Assembly: GCA_903858815.1 (NCBI GenBank)
Contig: CAIOKE010000329.1
Span: 1 to 43,856 of the forward strand
Reading direction: 5' to 3'
DNA: 43,856 bases
From: an uncultured Planctomycetaceae bacterium
Lineage (GTDB): Bacteria; Planctomycetota; Planctomycetia; Planctomycetales; Planctomycetaceae
Shown here: positions 25,937 through 34,911 of the stretch, piece by piece
How positions within the stretch are numbered: position 1 is the stretch's first letter
Layout: each line of letters opens with the position of its first letter
The notes under the pieces: generated by a model
The model's database searches: none
Seen by the model: the letters and a program-made list of their open reading frames with translations, nothing else
Told to the model about the DNA's origin: nothing
Made by a program: the position numbers and the translations under genes

Positions 25937-26992
25937 TCACCCAACATCCCACAACAGCAACTGCACCATTTCCAGATGCTGCACCAGACGCAGTGCCCGC
26001 GCAGCCACCGACAGCTTCGCCCCACCTGCATCTGTAAACACTCCGGAACGCCCCCCACGCCCCGACTCCCGCACCACCTCCGTCGATAATTCAATCAGTC
26101 GAAACGGATCCAGCCGACCACCACTCACCAGTCCACGCACCCGCGCCAACACTTCCGCCCCGGCACCCAGGTCACCCACCCAGTCCTCCAGCACCAGCCC
26201 CAGCTGCTGCAGCACCGGATGATCACCCACTCGCCGAAACCAGTAACCCGCATTGCCCGCATCCGGTTCCCGACGATGCATGATCCCGTGCCAGTAATCC
26301 GCCGTCCGCGGATTGCCACGGCCCTCCATCGTCTGCGAAATCTGATGCGACTCCTCCGCAAAATCCCAGTACAGCAGCAGCCCCGCTGTAAAACACCGCG
26401 CCGCCACACCCCGCAATCCCAGCTCACTGACACACCGGTCAATCGCGCACTGCAGGCCCGCCAGCGGCACACCACTGACCCCCGGCACCGCTGCCGGTAA
26501 CACCGCAGCCAACTCTACATCACTCAAACCGCGACCAGCACCGCCACCCACCACACCGCCCACGCACTCCGTCGCCAGTCGCAAACCCAACAGACTTCCC
26601 GGGAACTCTCCCGCCCCATGCTGCCGCAGCACATTCGCACAGCATAACACCAGATCGTCAGAACCCCAGCGCTGCAACAGCGGCCTGCAACCCGCTGAGA
26701 TGCGCTGCTGCAACGTCAGCGGCAGCACCGCACGCGAAAACACCACCGCCGCGTCCAGCTCGCCCAACTCAATCCGCCCAGCCAGCGATTCACCATACCC
26801 CAGCAGCGCAGCCAAACGCTCCACGGTTCCACCCCGGAATACCGCCACACAACGCTCTTCGCCCCACCGCTGCCGCAAGACACCACACGTCAGCCCAGCA
26901 CCCGCCGGCAAAGCCCCAACCCGACAGAACCCAATTCCAGCCACCACAGCAGTCGCTGCAGTCAGCAGTGATTCCGGAACCAGCAACAGCAT
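25937..26992 (-). CDS. Conserved protein of unknown function with a DYWHGIMHRREPD motif
   Basis: 351 residues, no signal peptide or clear transmembrane helix; the first 30 residues are only moderately hydrophobic. The centre is strikingly motif-like: LLYWDFAEESHQISQ, then DYWHGIMHRREPDAGNAGYW, then FRRVGDHPVL. Its invariant-looking His, Arg, Glu and Asp residues suggest an enzyme or metal site. I recall similar proteins in Planctomycetes and relatives but know no assigned function. N-terminal parts are very Gly/Val/Leu-rich. It ends 32 bases after the dehydratase gene upstream and is likely in its operon. Confidence 0.75.
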   Translation of the reverse strand: MLLLVPESLLTAATAVVAGIGFCRVGALPAGAGLTCGVLRQRWGEERCVAVFRGGTVERLAALLGYGESLAGRIELGELDAAVVFSRAVLPLTLQQRISAGCRPLLQRWGSDDLVLCCANVLRQHGAGEFPGSLLGLRLATECVGGVVGGGAGRGLSDVELAAVLPAAVPGVSGVPLAGLQCAIDRCVSELGLRGVAARCFTAGLLLYWDFAEESHQISQTMEGRGNPRTADYWHGIMHRREPDAGNAGYWFRRVGDHPVLQQLGLVLEDWVGDLGAGAEVLARVRGLVSGGRLDPFRLIELSTEVVRESGRGGRSGVFTDAGGAKLSVAARALRLVQHLEMVQLLLWDVG

Positions 26993-27024
26993 GCAATCAG
27001 CTCAGCTTGTAAAGGTCATCCAAT

Positions 27025-28761
27025 TCAGTAAATCGATGGCGGCGGCGTTACACTGCCGTCAGCATGCAGAAAGCGAAAATCACAGCCTTCGTGCGCCTGC
27101 GTCGTCTGCTCGTGAAACAACCGACCATAGCCCCGCGAAAAAGCCGGATCGGCCGGCACCCACGCCGCCTGCCGCCGAGCCAGCTCGTCTGCCGACACCT
27201 CCAGCGTCAACGTGCGGCCAGCCACGTCCAGACAAATCATGTCCCCATTCTGCACCAGCGCTAATGGCCCCCCCACGTGCGACTCCGGAGACACATGCAG
27301 GACACAAGCCCCATAACTGGTCCCACTCATCCGCGCATCACTGATCCGCACCATGTCCCGCACACCCTGCTGCAACAGATACTTCGGAATCGGCAGCATG
27401 CCCCACTCCGGAATCCCCGGAGCACCCAGTGGCCCCGCACTCTGCAGCACGATCACATGCTCTGCCGTCAGACCCAGTGCCGGATCGTCAATCCGCGCCT
27501 TCAATTCCGGATAGTTCGCGAACACCGCCGCCGGACCACGATGCTGCAATAATCGCGACTCCGCCGCCGCCGGCTTGATCACACAACCATCCGGAGCCAG
27601 ATTGCCACGCAACACCGCCAGACTGCCCGTCGAACACACCGGATTACTACGCAGCCGAATCACATCCTCATTCCAGATCTTCGCACCCTCAAGATAGTCG
27701 GACAAGGTGCCAAACTGCACCGTCGGAGCTTCCAGATGCAGCAGGTCACGAATCTGATCCAGCAAAGCCGGCAAACCTCCCGCGTCAAAAAAATCTCCCA
27801 TCACATACTGACCCGTCGGACGCAGATTCGCCAACACAGGAGTCCGCCCGGAAATACGATCAAAATCCTCCAGAGTCAATCCCGCCTGAGCACGACCGGA
27901 CATCGCCATCAAATGCACAATCGCATTCGTGGAACCACCCAGCGCCATCAGGACCGTCACCGCATTCTCAAACGCCTCTCGACGCAGAATCTGCGACGGA
28001 CGGCGATCACACCACGCCAGTTCCACCGCCGCTCGACCAGTCTCTGATGCCATCCGACTGTGACCGGAATGCGTCGCCGGCAGGGAACTGGCACCCGCCA
28101 GAGTCATTCCCATCGCCTCCGCGATCGCCGTCATCGTCGACGCCGTTCCCATCGTCATACAATGACCCGGTGATGCCGCGATATAATCCTCCAGATGACA
28201 CCACGCTTCACACGACATCCGACCAGCACCACGCTCAGCCCAGAATCGCCAGACGTCCGTACCACTGGCCAACTGCTCGCCATGCCAACTGGTCCGATTC
28301 ATCGGACCACCCGGCATCACAATCGATGGAACGTCTGCACTCAAAGCACCCATCAGCAAAGCCGGAGTCGTCTTGTCACAGCCACCCATCAGCACCGCCG
28401 CATCCAGAGGATACGTCCGCAGAACTTCCTCCGTCTCCATCGCCAGGAAGTTGCGGTAATACATCGAAGTGGGCTTCATAAAGGTTTCACTGAGACCCAT
28501 CACCGGGATCTCAACCGGAAACCCACCCGCCTGCCACACACCCCGCTTGATCTCCTCCGCTCGCTGCCGGAAATGCGCGTGACAGGAAATCAAATCATTC
28601 CACGTATTCAGGATTCCAATCACCGGCTTGCCGGCAAAATCCTCCGTCGAAAAACCCGCCTGCTTCTGACGCGATCGATGGCCAAACGAACGCAGATCGT
28701 CCGGACCAAGATAACGATGACTGCGGAGCTGTTCAGGGGCCAGACGAGCAGACGGCGACAT
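27025..28761 (-). CDS. IlvD/Edd family dehydratase, sugar-acid type (L-arabonate/D-xylonate-like)
   Basis: Iron-sulfur dehydratase of the IlvD/Edd family, 578 residues from the ATG at 28761. Cluster-ligand cysteines are in ISCHAHF, GGCDKTTPA and NPVCSTGS. MGLSETFMKPTSMYYRNFLAMETEE, SWHGEQLASGTD and GASSLPATHSGHSRMA fit the subgroup acting on aldonic acids such as L-arabonate or D-xylonate, rather than branched-chain amino acid synthesis. This is family knowledge; the exact substrate is inferred. The reading frame continues upstream to 28836, but that part is Cys/Phe-rich and unlike the family. It lies between the DUF1801 gene and the conserved unknown on the minus strand. Confidence 0.88.
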   Translation of the reverse strand: MSPSARLAPEQLRSHRYLGPDDLRSFGHRSRQKQAGFSTEDFAGKPVIGILNTWNDLISCHAHFRQRAEEIKRGVWQAGGFPVEIPVMGLSETFMKPTSMYYRNFLAMETEEVLRTYPLDAAVLMGGCDKTTPALLMGALSADVPSIVMPGGPMNRTSWHGEQLASGTDVWRFWAERGAGRMSCEAWCHLEDYIAASPGHCMTMGTASTMTAIAEAMGMTLAGASSLPATHSGHSRMASETGRAAVELAWCDRRPSQILRREAFENAVTVLMALGGSTNAIVHLMAMSGRAQAGLTLEDFDRISGRTPVLANLRPTGQYVMGDFFDAGGLPALLDQIRDLLHLEAPTVQFGTLSDYLEGAKIWNEDVIRLRSNPVCSTGSLAVLRGNLAPDGCVIKPAAAESRLLQHRGPAAVFANYPELKARIDDPALGLTAEHVIVLQSAGPLGAPGIPEWGMLPIPKYLLQQGVRDMVRISDARMSGTSYGACVLHVSPESHVGGPLALVQNGDMICLDVAGRTLTLEVSADELARRQAAWVPADPAFSRGYGRLFHEQTTQAHEGCDFRFLHADGSVTPPPSIY

Positions 28762-28854
28762 GCGTGCAAACTTAAAAAAACAGAAAGAAACAAAACAACG
28801 GCAACTGCCCGCAATTCTACGAACACCCACCCGCACAGGTCAATCACCCCCCAC

Positions 28855-29433
28855 TCACCGAGCAGACCTGCCGGAACGCCGGAACGCTTTCGCCGCTCGC
28901 AACCCCGTACCCTTGCCCACAGCCGACTTCACGCCCTTCTTCGCAGCCTTCTTTGCGACCTTCTTCACAACCGACTTCTCTGCCTTCTTCGCAGCCTTCT
29001 TCGCAGCCTTCTTCGCTGGCGACTTCAACACCGCCTTCTCAGATGACTTGCCCGCTGCTTTCGCCACAGCCACCTTTGCAGGCAACTGCGATGCACCCCG
29101 AAACTCGGCAATGCGAGCAATCAGGTCCAGCGGCAATGGAACATCCAGCGGAAACTGCACAGAACCCTTGCCCTGCACGTAACCCCGCAGCTCCGCCGCA
29201 AAATGCTGCATGGCCACAGGAGTCGGATACAGGCCAATGTGATTCTCAAACGCCGCATAATGCAGCAGATTGGTCTTCAATCGCAGCGTCGGTATCCCGT
29301 AACGCATCACCTCCTCCGCATGCGGGATCGCCGACCTCACCGTGTCACGAACCTGCGTCAGCAACCTCTGCACCGCAACCGGAAACTGACCAATATAAGC
29401 ATCAATCTCCGCACACCCGGGAACTGTAGACAT
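28855..29433 (-). CDS. DUF1801 domain protein with a histone H1-like lysine/alanine tail
   Basis: 192 residues from the ATG at 29433 (a GTG at 29448 is possible). The N-terminal 115 residues are a DUF1801 (YdhG-like) domain: VRDTVRSAIPHAEEVMRYGIPTL, FENHIGLYPTPVAM, VQFPLDVPLPLDLIARI. The C-terminal 70 residues consist of AAKKAAKKAEK, VVKKVAKKAAKKG and similar Lys/Ala repeats, like the tails of bacterial histone H1-like (Hc1) proteins. The tail probably binds DNA or RNA without sequence specificity. DUF1801 has no firm function. The repeated AAGAAGG/CTTCTTCG DNA could be prone to length change. Confidence 0.85.
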   Translation of the reverse strand: MSTVPGCAEIDAYIGQFPVAVQRLLTQVRDTVRSAIPHAEEVMRYGIPTLRLKTNLLHYAAFENHIGLYPTPVAMQHFAAELRGYVQGKGSVQFPLDVPLPLDLIARIAEFRGASQLPAKVAVAKAAGKSSEKAVLKSPAKKAAKKAAKKAEKSVVKKVAKKAAKKGVKSAVGKGTGLRAAKAFRRSGRSAR

Positions 29434-29472
29434 GAACGACTGCTTCACTTTCCAGAAAATGTTCTGACCAGA

Positions 29473-30930
29473 TTAACCCAGCACACCATCAATCACCCGA
29501 CCATGATCCAGCACCGGCAACGGACGACCAAACTGGTCCGGCAACCGAGTCTCAGGGTTGATGCCCAACGCATGATACACGGTCGCCGCGATATCCGCCG
29601 GACCCCACGGCTGAGTCACCGGGTACGCAGCCTGATCATCCGATGCCCCAACCACCGCACCACGCACTGCACCGCCACCCGCAAAGAAAATCGAACCACA
29701 GGTGCCCCAGTGATCCCGACCACCCGCGGAATTGATCTTCGGAGTCCGCCCGAACTCCGTCAGAAATACCACCAGCGTCCGCTCCAGCAAACCACGCTCT
29801 TTCAATTCACTCAACAAAGCCGCACAAGCACGATCCGTACCCGCCAGATGATAGCCACGCTTCGATAACTCTGACACATGCGGAAAATTCTGACCAGCAG
29901 CGTTGTGGTTGTCCCACAAATTGCCGTAATCCGGATCGTAGCCATAGTCCACCATCACAAACCGAGCCCCGGACTGCACCAGTCGCCGAGCCAGTAAACA
30001 GCGCTGCCCAATCTTCGTACGACCATAACGCTCAAATGTCTCCGGATGCTCGTCAGATAAATCAAACGCACGCCGCACGGCAGGTGATGTCAGCAGATGC
30101 GCCGCACTTTCAAATTGCCGCTGCTGAGCCGTTGCGGTCAACTGCTGCTCCAGTTCACGACGCGAATTATCAAGTGCCTTCTTCAGCGCAATCCGATGCT
30201 CCAGACGCACCGCTGACAGACCCGCCAGAGGTCGCAGATCCTGCGGCACCAGATCCTCCCTCGCATACGGCGACGGATTCGCAGACTTCTCTCCCACTGA
30301 AAAATCCGGCTGCTCTGGCACTCCCCCTGTACAGAACGGAGCATACCCGTTGCCCAACCAACCACCCACAAACAGATTGTGCGGCGGCGGACCAGGCCTC
30401 GTAATCCCAGGGACCGCGATGTAACCCGGCAAACCACCACGACCACCCTGCAGATAACTCACAATCGAACCAATGTTCGGCTCACTGAATAACTGCGCAG
30501 CCGTCACCCTGCGTCCACTCAGCGTATACACCTGACTCAACAGATGATCGTTGCTGTCATGCGAAAAACTGCGCACCACACACAACTCGTCTGCCAGACG
30601 CGACAGCTGCGGCAGGACCTCGCTGAACTGCACCCCAGGCAAGGACGTCGATATCGCTGATAAAGTCCCACGGATTTCTTCCGGTGCCTGCGGCTTCGGA
30701 TCAAAAGAATCCAGATGCGAAACCCCTCCACCCATCCACAGGAAAATCACAGAATCAGCAGACGCCGACAATGCACCAGATGCAGACTCAATGCCCGCAA
30801 CCTGACCCGCCCCCAACTGCGGCAACACACTGCACCCCACACTGACAGAACCCACCGTCAACAGGTCACGCCGCGATAACAATGACTGACACGGCAGCGT
30901 AAAAGATGTAAGACTTCCGCCAGCCACCAC
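29473..30930 (-). CDS. Tat-exported DUF1501 protein (long form)
   Basis: DUF1501 proteins are abundant, mostly uncharacterised exported proteins of Planctomycetes with a sulfatase/alkaline phosphatase-like fold. This one has a twin-arginine signal LLSRRDLLTVGSVSVG, then IFLWMGGGVSHLDSFDPKP, VVRSFSHDSNDHL, VDYGYDPDYGNLWDNH, and VVFLTEFGRTPKINSAGGRDHW near the C-terminus. No ATG precedes the Tat signal in a sensible place. The GTG at 30930 (or 30927), with GGCAGG a few bases upstream, is the best start and gives about 485 residues. The open frame to 31167 runs through low-complexity DNA and is rejected. Confidence 0.85.
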   Translation of the reverse strand: MVAGGSLTSFTLPCQSLLSRRDLLTVGSVSVGCSVLPQLGAGQVAGIESASGALSASADSVIFLWMGGGVSHLDSFDPKPQAPEEIRGTLSAISTSLPGVQFSEVLPQLSRLADELCVVRSFSHDSNDHLLSQVYTLSGRRVTAAQLFSEPNIGSIVSYLQGGRGGLPGYIAVPGITRPGPPPHNLFVGGWLGNGYAPFCTGGVPEQPDFSVGEKSANPSPYAREDLVPQDLRPLAGLSAVRLEHRIALKKALDNSRRELEQQLTATAQQRQFESAAHLLTSPAVRRAFDLSDEHPETFERYGRTKIGQRCLLARRLVQSGARFVMVDYGYDPDYGNLWDNHNAAGQNFPHVSELSKRGYHLAGTDRACAALLSELKERGLLERTLVVFLTEFGRTPKINSAGGRDHWGTCGSIFFAGGGAVRGAVVGASDDQAAYPVTQPWGPADIAATVYHALGINPETRLPDQFGRPLPVLDHGRVIDGVLG

Positions 30931-31250
30931 GCACCTGCCATTCCGTTCAGATCCGCCACAGTCGATTCCAGCACAACACCCCAACACCCCAACACTCGCA
31001 CACAACAGCCAACAGCCAACAGCCACAAAACCCGCAGACCCTGCCACTCCACCGCGTTTCCCGCAGGCCACCCGTGAGCTTACCTCCTTGCAGACAATTT
31101 GAAAACTGTTTTCCACGACATCCAAAGCGAAATACCACCGTCCCGGACCATCTGCCGTTATTGACATTGCTGCCGTAATACGTCACTGTATTCACGTCCA
31201 TCCGCCGGCAGTTCCACCGTCGGCCTCCGCCCACCACGGACCGCCCCCCC
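30931..31250. promoter_or_regulatory. Divergent region between two DUF1501 genes, with short tandem repeats
   Basis: 320 bases that must carry the promoters of both outward-facing DUF1501 genes. It contains tandem octamers AACACCCC (30975-30990) and three tandem heptamers AACAGCC (31004-31024). No convincing -35/-10 pair was found on either strand. The low-complexity tract explains the false extension of the minus-strand reading frame. Confidence 0.5.
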
Positions 31251-32636
31251 ATGCTGACTTTCTGGGATTTTGATCGCAACACCGGCCGTCGCGGCTTCCT
31301 CCAGGCCGGATCGCTGGCACTCGGTGGGCTCACGCTGCCCACACTGCTGCAGGCCGCCTCCGCCGGTCCCGTGCTGAAAGATAAATCCGTCATCTTCCTG
31401 TTCCTCCACGGTGGCCCCAGTCAGACCGAAACCTTCGATCCCAAAATGACAGCACCCGTCGGCATTCAAAGTGCCACAGGTGAGCTGCAGACCAAACTGC
31501 CCGGCATCACTTTCGGAGGAACCTTCCCCCGCCTGGCCGCTCTGGCCGATCGCCTGACCATCCTGCGATCCTTCGTCACCGGTGACGGAAATCATGACAT
31601 CAAACCCATCGTCGGACGCGACACTCTCAACGCCAATCTCGGCTCCCTCTACTCACGCGTTGCCGGAACGAATCGCCCACGCACCGGAATTCCCACCAAC
31701 ATCGCGCTCTTCCCACAGGCCGTTGTCCCCGATGCACAACCCTTCGTGAAAAACTTTGGCGACTTCACCACCGCCGGAACGCTCGGGGGCGGATATCGCC
31801 CGTTCGTACCAGGTGGCTCCGGCGAAGCCCAGGAAAACATGACGCTGCACCTCGACCGCAGCCGACTGGACGACCGTCGACATCTGCTCAGCCAGCTGGA
31901 TAGTCTTCGTCGCAGTGTAGACCAGTCAGGTGCAATCAGCGGGCTGGATCGAGTGCAGCAGCAGGCCTTCGACACAATCGTCGGTGGCGTCGCCAGTGCC
32001 TTCGACCTGCGCCTTGAAGATCCAGCCACCATCGCTCGGTATGACACCGCCAGTCTGCTCCGCCCCGATGACATCAGCCGCCGCTGGAATAACCACCGCA
32101 ACTATGTTGACAACGTCCAAAGCCTCGGACGACTGCTCCTGCTGTCACGGCGACTTTGTGAAGCCGGCTGCGGCTTCGTCACAGTCACCACAAACTTCGT
32201 ATGGGACATGCACTCCGACGTGAATAATGCCGGCGTCGAAGAAGGCATGCACTATATGGGCAGACCACTGGACCACGCCTTATCAGCCTTTGTGGAAGAT
32301 CTGTGGGCCCGCGGACTGCAGGATCGCATCATGCTGGTCGCCTGCGGCGAAATGGGACGCACACCACGCATCAATGCCAACGGCGGTCGCGATCACTGGG
32401 GCGGACTCGCACCACTGCTGGTCACCGGGGGGGGACTGCCCGCAGGACAGGTCATCGGCGAAAGCAGTCGCGACGCCGGCGAACCCGCCTCCACCCCATG
32501 GAATATCTCAAACCTCGTCGCCACAATCCTGCACACTCTCTTCGACGTCACACAACTGCGACTGGAACCCGGCATTCCCCGCGAAATCACTCAACGACTC
32601 ACCGCCGCAGAACCCATCCCCGGATTGCTGACCTGA
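31251..32636 (+). CDS. Tat-exported DUF1501 protein
   Basis: 461 residues: Tat signal TGRRGFLQAGSLALGG, then VIFLFLHGGPSQTETFDPK, LRSFVTGDGNHD, FVWDMHSDVNNAGVEEGM, and VACGEMGRTPRINANGGRDHWG, the most conserved DUF1501 block. The HGGPSQ, HD and RDHW residues resemble the metal-binding set of alkaline-phosphatase-fold enzymes. It is divergent from the other DUF1501 gene. In Planctomycetes these genes often sit beside DUF1549/DUF1553 partners; none is seen here. Confidence 0.92.
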   Translation: MLTFWDFDRNTGRRGFLQAGSLALGGLTLPTLLQAASAGPVLKDKSVIFLFLHGGPSQTETFDPKMTAPVGIQSATGELQTKLPGITFGGTFPRLAALADRLTILRSFVTGDGNHDIKPIVGRDTLNANLGSLYSRVAGTNRPRTGIPTNIALFPQAVVPDAQPFVKNFGDFTTAGTLGGGYRPFVPGGSGEAQENMTLHLDRSRLDDRRHLLSQLDSLRRSVDQSGAISGLDRVQQQAFDTIVGGVASAFDLRLEDPATIARYDTASLLRPDDISRRWNNHRNYVDNVQSLGRLLLLSRRLCEAGCGFVTVTTNFVWDMHSDVNNAGVEEGMHYMGRPLDHALSAFVEDLWARGLQDRIMLVACGEMGRTPRINANGGRDHWGGLAPLLVTGGGLPAGQVIGESSRDAGEPASTPWNISNLVATILHTLFDVTQLRLEPGIPREITQRLTAAEPIPGLLT

Positions 32637-33132
32637 TCAGCAACTGCACGATCACACCGTATACATCGTTCTGCTCAGAGCCCAACAAAGGGGTCAACGC
32701 AGAATCCTGCGCGCAGCCGCAGATTCGCGTGCCAGGGGTGCTGCCCCCTCGAAAGCGCGAAGCTCCCGCTGAGCCGAACTGCTGTCTGGCTGCTGAATCC
32801 CACGGCTGGGCTGCAGCCTCGCCATCCAAGGTGACACCAACGAGCACCCGTTCGGTGCCCTCCTTCAGCACAACACTCGTTGGTTTCCGCCAACCGCTCG
32901 ACTTTGGAGGACTCTGTAAGTGGTGTCGTTCGTGGTCAGAAGACCTCTTGACACCACGCACTCTGTTTTGCGTTGAGCCGACAAACCACGCCATGCAGAT
33001 CTGAACTATCGCCGGTTTCACAGACAAAACCCAAACTTCCCCCCGCACGTCATTCCTGCACTGTCAACCCGCCACCGTGCCCTCCTATTCGCCCCCTGAC
33101 AACACCCCCACACCCCCACACCCCCATACCCA
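32637..33132. other. Intergenic region with a likely dispersed repeat
   Basis: About 500 bases between two genes on opposite strands. Around 32690-32870 lies a stretch whose plus-strand translation contains GVLPPRKREAPAEP, a peptide I recall from spurious frames in several planctomycete genomes, which suggests a dispersed repeat. Within it, 32837-32857 is a diverged copy of the hairpin at 1-30 (about 18 of 21 core bases match). Nothing here looks like a gene. Confidence 0.5.
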
Positions 33133-34644
33133 CTACCCCAGTGCCGCGCGAATACGGTCTACCAGCAAATTCGTCGGCTGTGAACTGCCTTTCAACAGCC
33201 ACGATGACGCCGCCAGAAAACGATGCTGATACTCCGGAGACAACTTCAGACTGTCCTCCAGCACCGCCGAACTGAACTTGTAATCATGCGAATCGTTGCC
33301 CTTCAGAAAGATCATCCGCCGAGCTGCATCGGTCAGCTGCTGCGATGAATTGCCCGCACTCAGCCACGACAACACCTGACGACCAGCCGTCAAACGCGAT
33401 CGGCCCGTCTCCGCAAAGATGGACTCCAAAGAAACACCCGCAGCGTCGTCAGACGGAGACAACTCCAGAATACGGTCCGCACCCACCGCTCCTCGCGACT
33501 TCATCGATTCACGAAACTGCGGCAGAAATGCCGCATTCTGCATCAACAGCGCCAGCCTCGTCGATGACGCTGAAACATGCTCAAACAAAAATCGCAGCGC
33601 ATTGGTCGTGGTCGAAGCATGCAGCGAAACAATCCCCGGCTGACGCATCAGTAATTCGCCCGCCGCAAGATGCAACGCGTTGTAGATCGACTGAGCACTC
33701 AGTCCGGCATTCAATTGCGATACGACAGCCTGCGATGCCTCCGTCGCCGTACACGTATGCAGCGTCGTCACCAATTCCCGCACCGCTCCGTCATCCACCC
33801 GCCCATGCTCCCAGTCACTACGGACTCCCTTCGACAACTCTCGGTTCACCTTCCACGAACGATCGGCCACCAGATCACTCTTCGCTGGGTTCGGCTCCCC
33901 ATTGTGGTTCAACAACGCGTAAGCCAGCGAACGCAGAATCGGCTCGGAATGCTCCCAACCAATCGTCCGCAACGTCCGCCACCCATTCGCCAGATAAATC
34001 GGCTTGTGACCAATACTGCGAAAATCACGCGCAGCATACTCCGCAAACAAATCCAGGGTCTCTCCAGCATCCAGCTGTCGCGCGATACCAGCAGCCGCAA
34101 CATCCGCCAAACCCTCGTCCCACGACTGCATCGCCTGATGAAAATCCGCTCGCAAAGCCGCTCCCGCCGGAACTCGTGACTCATCCACAGATGACATCGT
34201 CCAGTTGCCCTCCTGCACGTCCTTTGCCTGCGAACTCTTGAATTCGTCCAGAGCCCACAGAATCGGCAGCCAGCGATCCGTATCCGGAGCCGCCTCGCTG
34301 GCCAGATGCGCAGAATTCACCACCAACACCGCGTGAAACTTGAACCCCACCGCCGGTCGCGGCTCCACATTCCGCACACCCGCCAGTAACAATGCCGCCA
34401 ATAACTCGCGATAACTCAGACCGTTACGAATCCGCCCGCCAATCTCTTCCAGCAATCGACCACGCTCCGTCGTCTCAATGAACTGCACCAATGGCTCAAT
34501 CTCAGGCCGCAACCTCACCATGCCGTCCGGCAGCCGCGCCTCTGCAGCAGTGATGCCACCCAGCCCCGGAAACAAGGTGGCAGTACCGCAAAAGCCGGAA
34601 GCCGCAGCAGATGTCGCCAGAAAACCACGTCGCGAAACCACCAT
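33133..34644 (-). CDS. Tat-exported protein of unknown function
   Basis: 503 residues with a twin-arginine signal (MVVSRRGFLATSAAASGF). The mature part is mainly alpha-helical, with motif-like blocks FKFHAVLVVNSAHLAS, DTDRWLPILWALDEFKSSQA, DFRSIGHKPIYLANGWRTL and GWEHSEPILRSLAYALLNH. I recognise the family as recurring in Planctomycetes without a known role. Conserved His, Asp and Trp residues suggest a binding pocket, possibly haem or metal, but no standard motif (no CxxCH) supports that. The ATG at 34644 follows GGGGGGGAG and starts the Tat signal; the longer frame to 34905 runs through repeats. Upstream heptamer repeats lie at 34675. Confidence 0.82.
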   Translation of the reverse strand: MVVSRRGFLATSAAASGFCGTATLFPGLGGITAAEARLPDGMVRLRPEIEPLVQFIETTERGRLLEEIGGRIRNGLSYRELLAALLLAGVRNVEPRPAVGFKFHAVLVVNSAHLASEAAPDTDRWLPILWALDEFKSSQAKDVQEGNWTMSSVDESRVPAGAALRADFHQAMQSWDEGLADVAAAGIARQLDAGETLDLFAEYAARDFRSIGHKPIYLANGWRTLRTIGWEHSEPILRSLAYALLNHNGEPNPAKSDLVADRSWKVNRELSKGVRSDWEHGRVDDGAVRELVTTLHTCTATEASQAVVSQLNAGLSAQSIYNALHLAAGELLMRQPGIVSLHASTTTNALRFLFEHVSASSTRLALLMQNAAFLPQFRESMKSRGAVGADRILELSPSDDAAGVSLESIFAETGRSRLTAGRQVLSWLSAGNSSQQLTDAARRMIFLKGNDSHDYKFSSAVLEDSLKLSPEYQHRFLAASSWLLKGSSQPTNLLVDRIRAALG

Positions 34645-34674
34645 TTCTCCCCCCCCCACTACACACAAAAAAAA

Positions 34675-34705
34675 CGACACCCGACACCCGACACCCGACA
34701 CCCGA
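34675..34705. repeat. 7-bp tandem repeat (CGACACC x4)
   Basis: Four exact copies of CGACACC and a partial fifth, 31 bases upstream of the Tat-protein start on the minus strand. Placed in its 5' leader, copy number could affect expression, but that is speculation. Confidence 0.85.
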
Positions 34706-34822
34706 TCAGACGGCGCAGCAAACACAATCCTGACACCAGTGCCCCCAAAAAGGAATTCCCACCCACGCCTCTCTCCGGAAACATACCCGAACCAGAGCAT
34801 TCCCGACACCCAGAACAAAAGC

Positions 34823-34911
34823 GTAGACTGGGCTTCAGCCCGGGCACGTGACCGCACCCAGCCCCACATTTGGCCAACGGCCGTAATCAACGTCGCCTTG
34901 GGCAACGCCCA
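34823..34911. repeat. Cluster of three hairpin repeats (GGGCTTCAGCCC, GGCC-AAC-GGCC, GGGC-AAC-GCCC)
   Basis: Three palindromes in 89 bases: GGGCTTCAGCCC at 34830-34841 (copy 2 of the 23414 element), GGCCAACGGCC at 34872-34882, and TGGGCAACGCCCA at 34899-34911. The last two share an AAC triloop. They sit in a long gap without a gene and resemble a composite intergenic repeat. Confidence 0.75.

Noticed and set aside
27025-28761. Assignment as biosynthetic IlvD
   Set aside because: Sequence blocks such as ETFMKPTSMYYRNF fit the aldonic-acid dehydratase subgroup better, and no branched-chain amino acid genes are nearby.
30931-31167. N-terminal extension of the minus-strand DUF1501 frame
   Set aside because: Cys/Gly/Val-rich translation of low-complexity DNA; the Tat signal starts later.
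34645-34905. N-terminal extension of the Tat-exported unknown
   Set aside because: It translates the heptamer and hairpin repeats; the Tat signal starts at the ATG at 34644.
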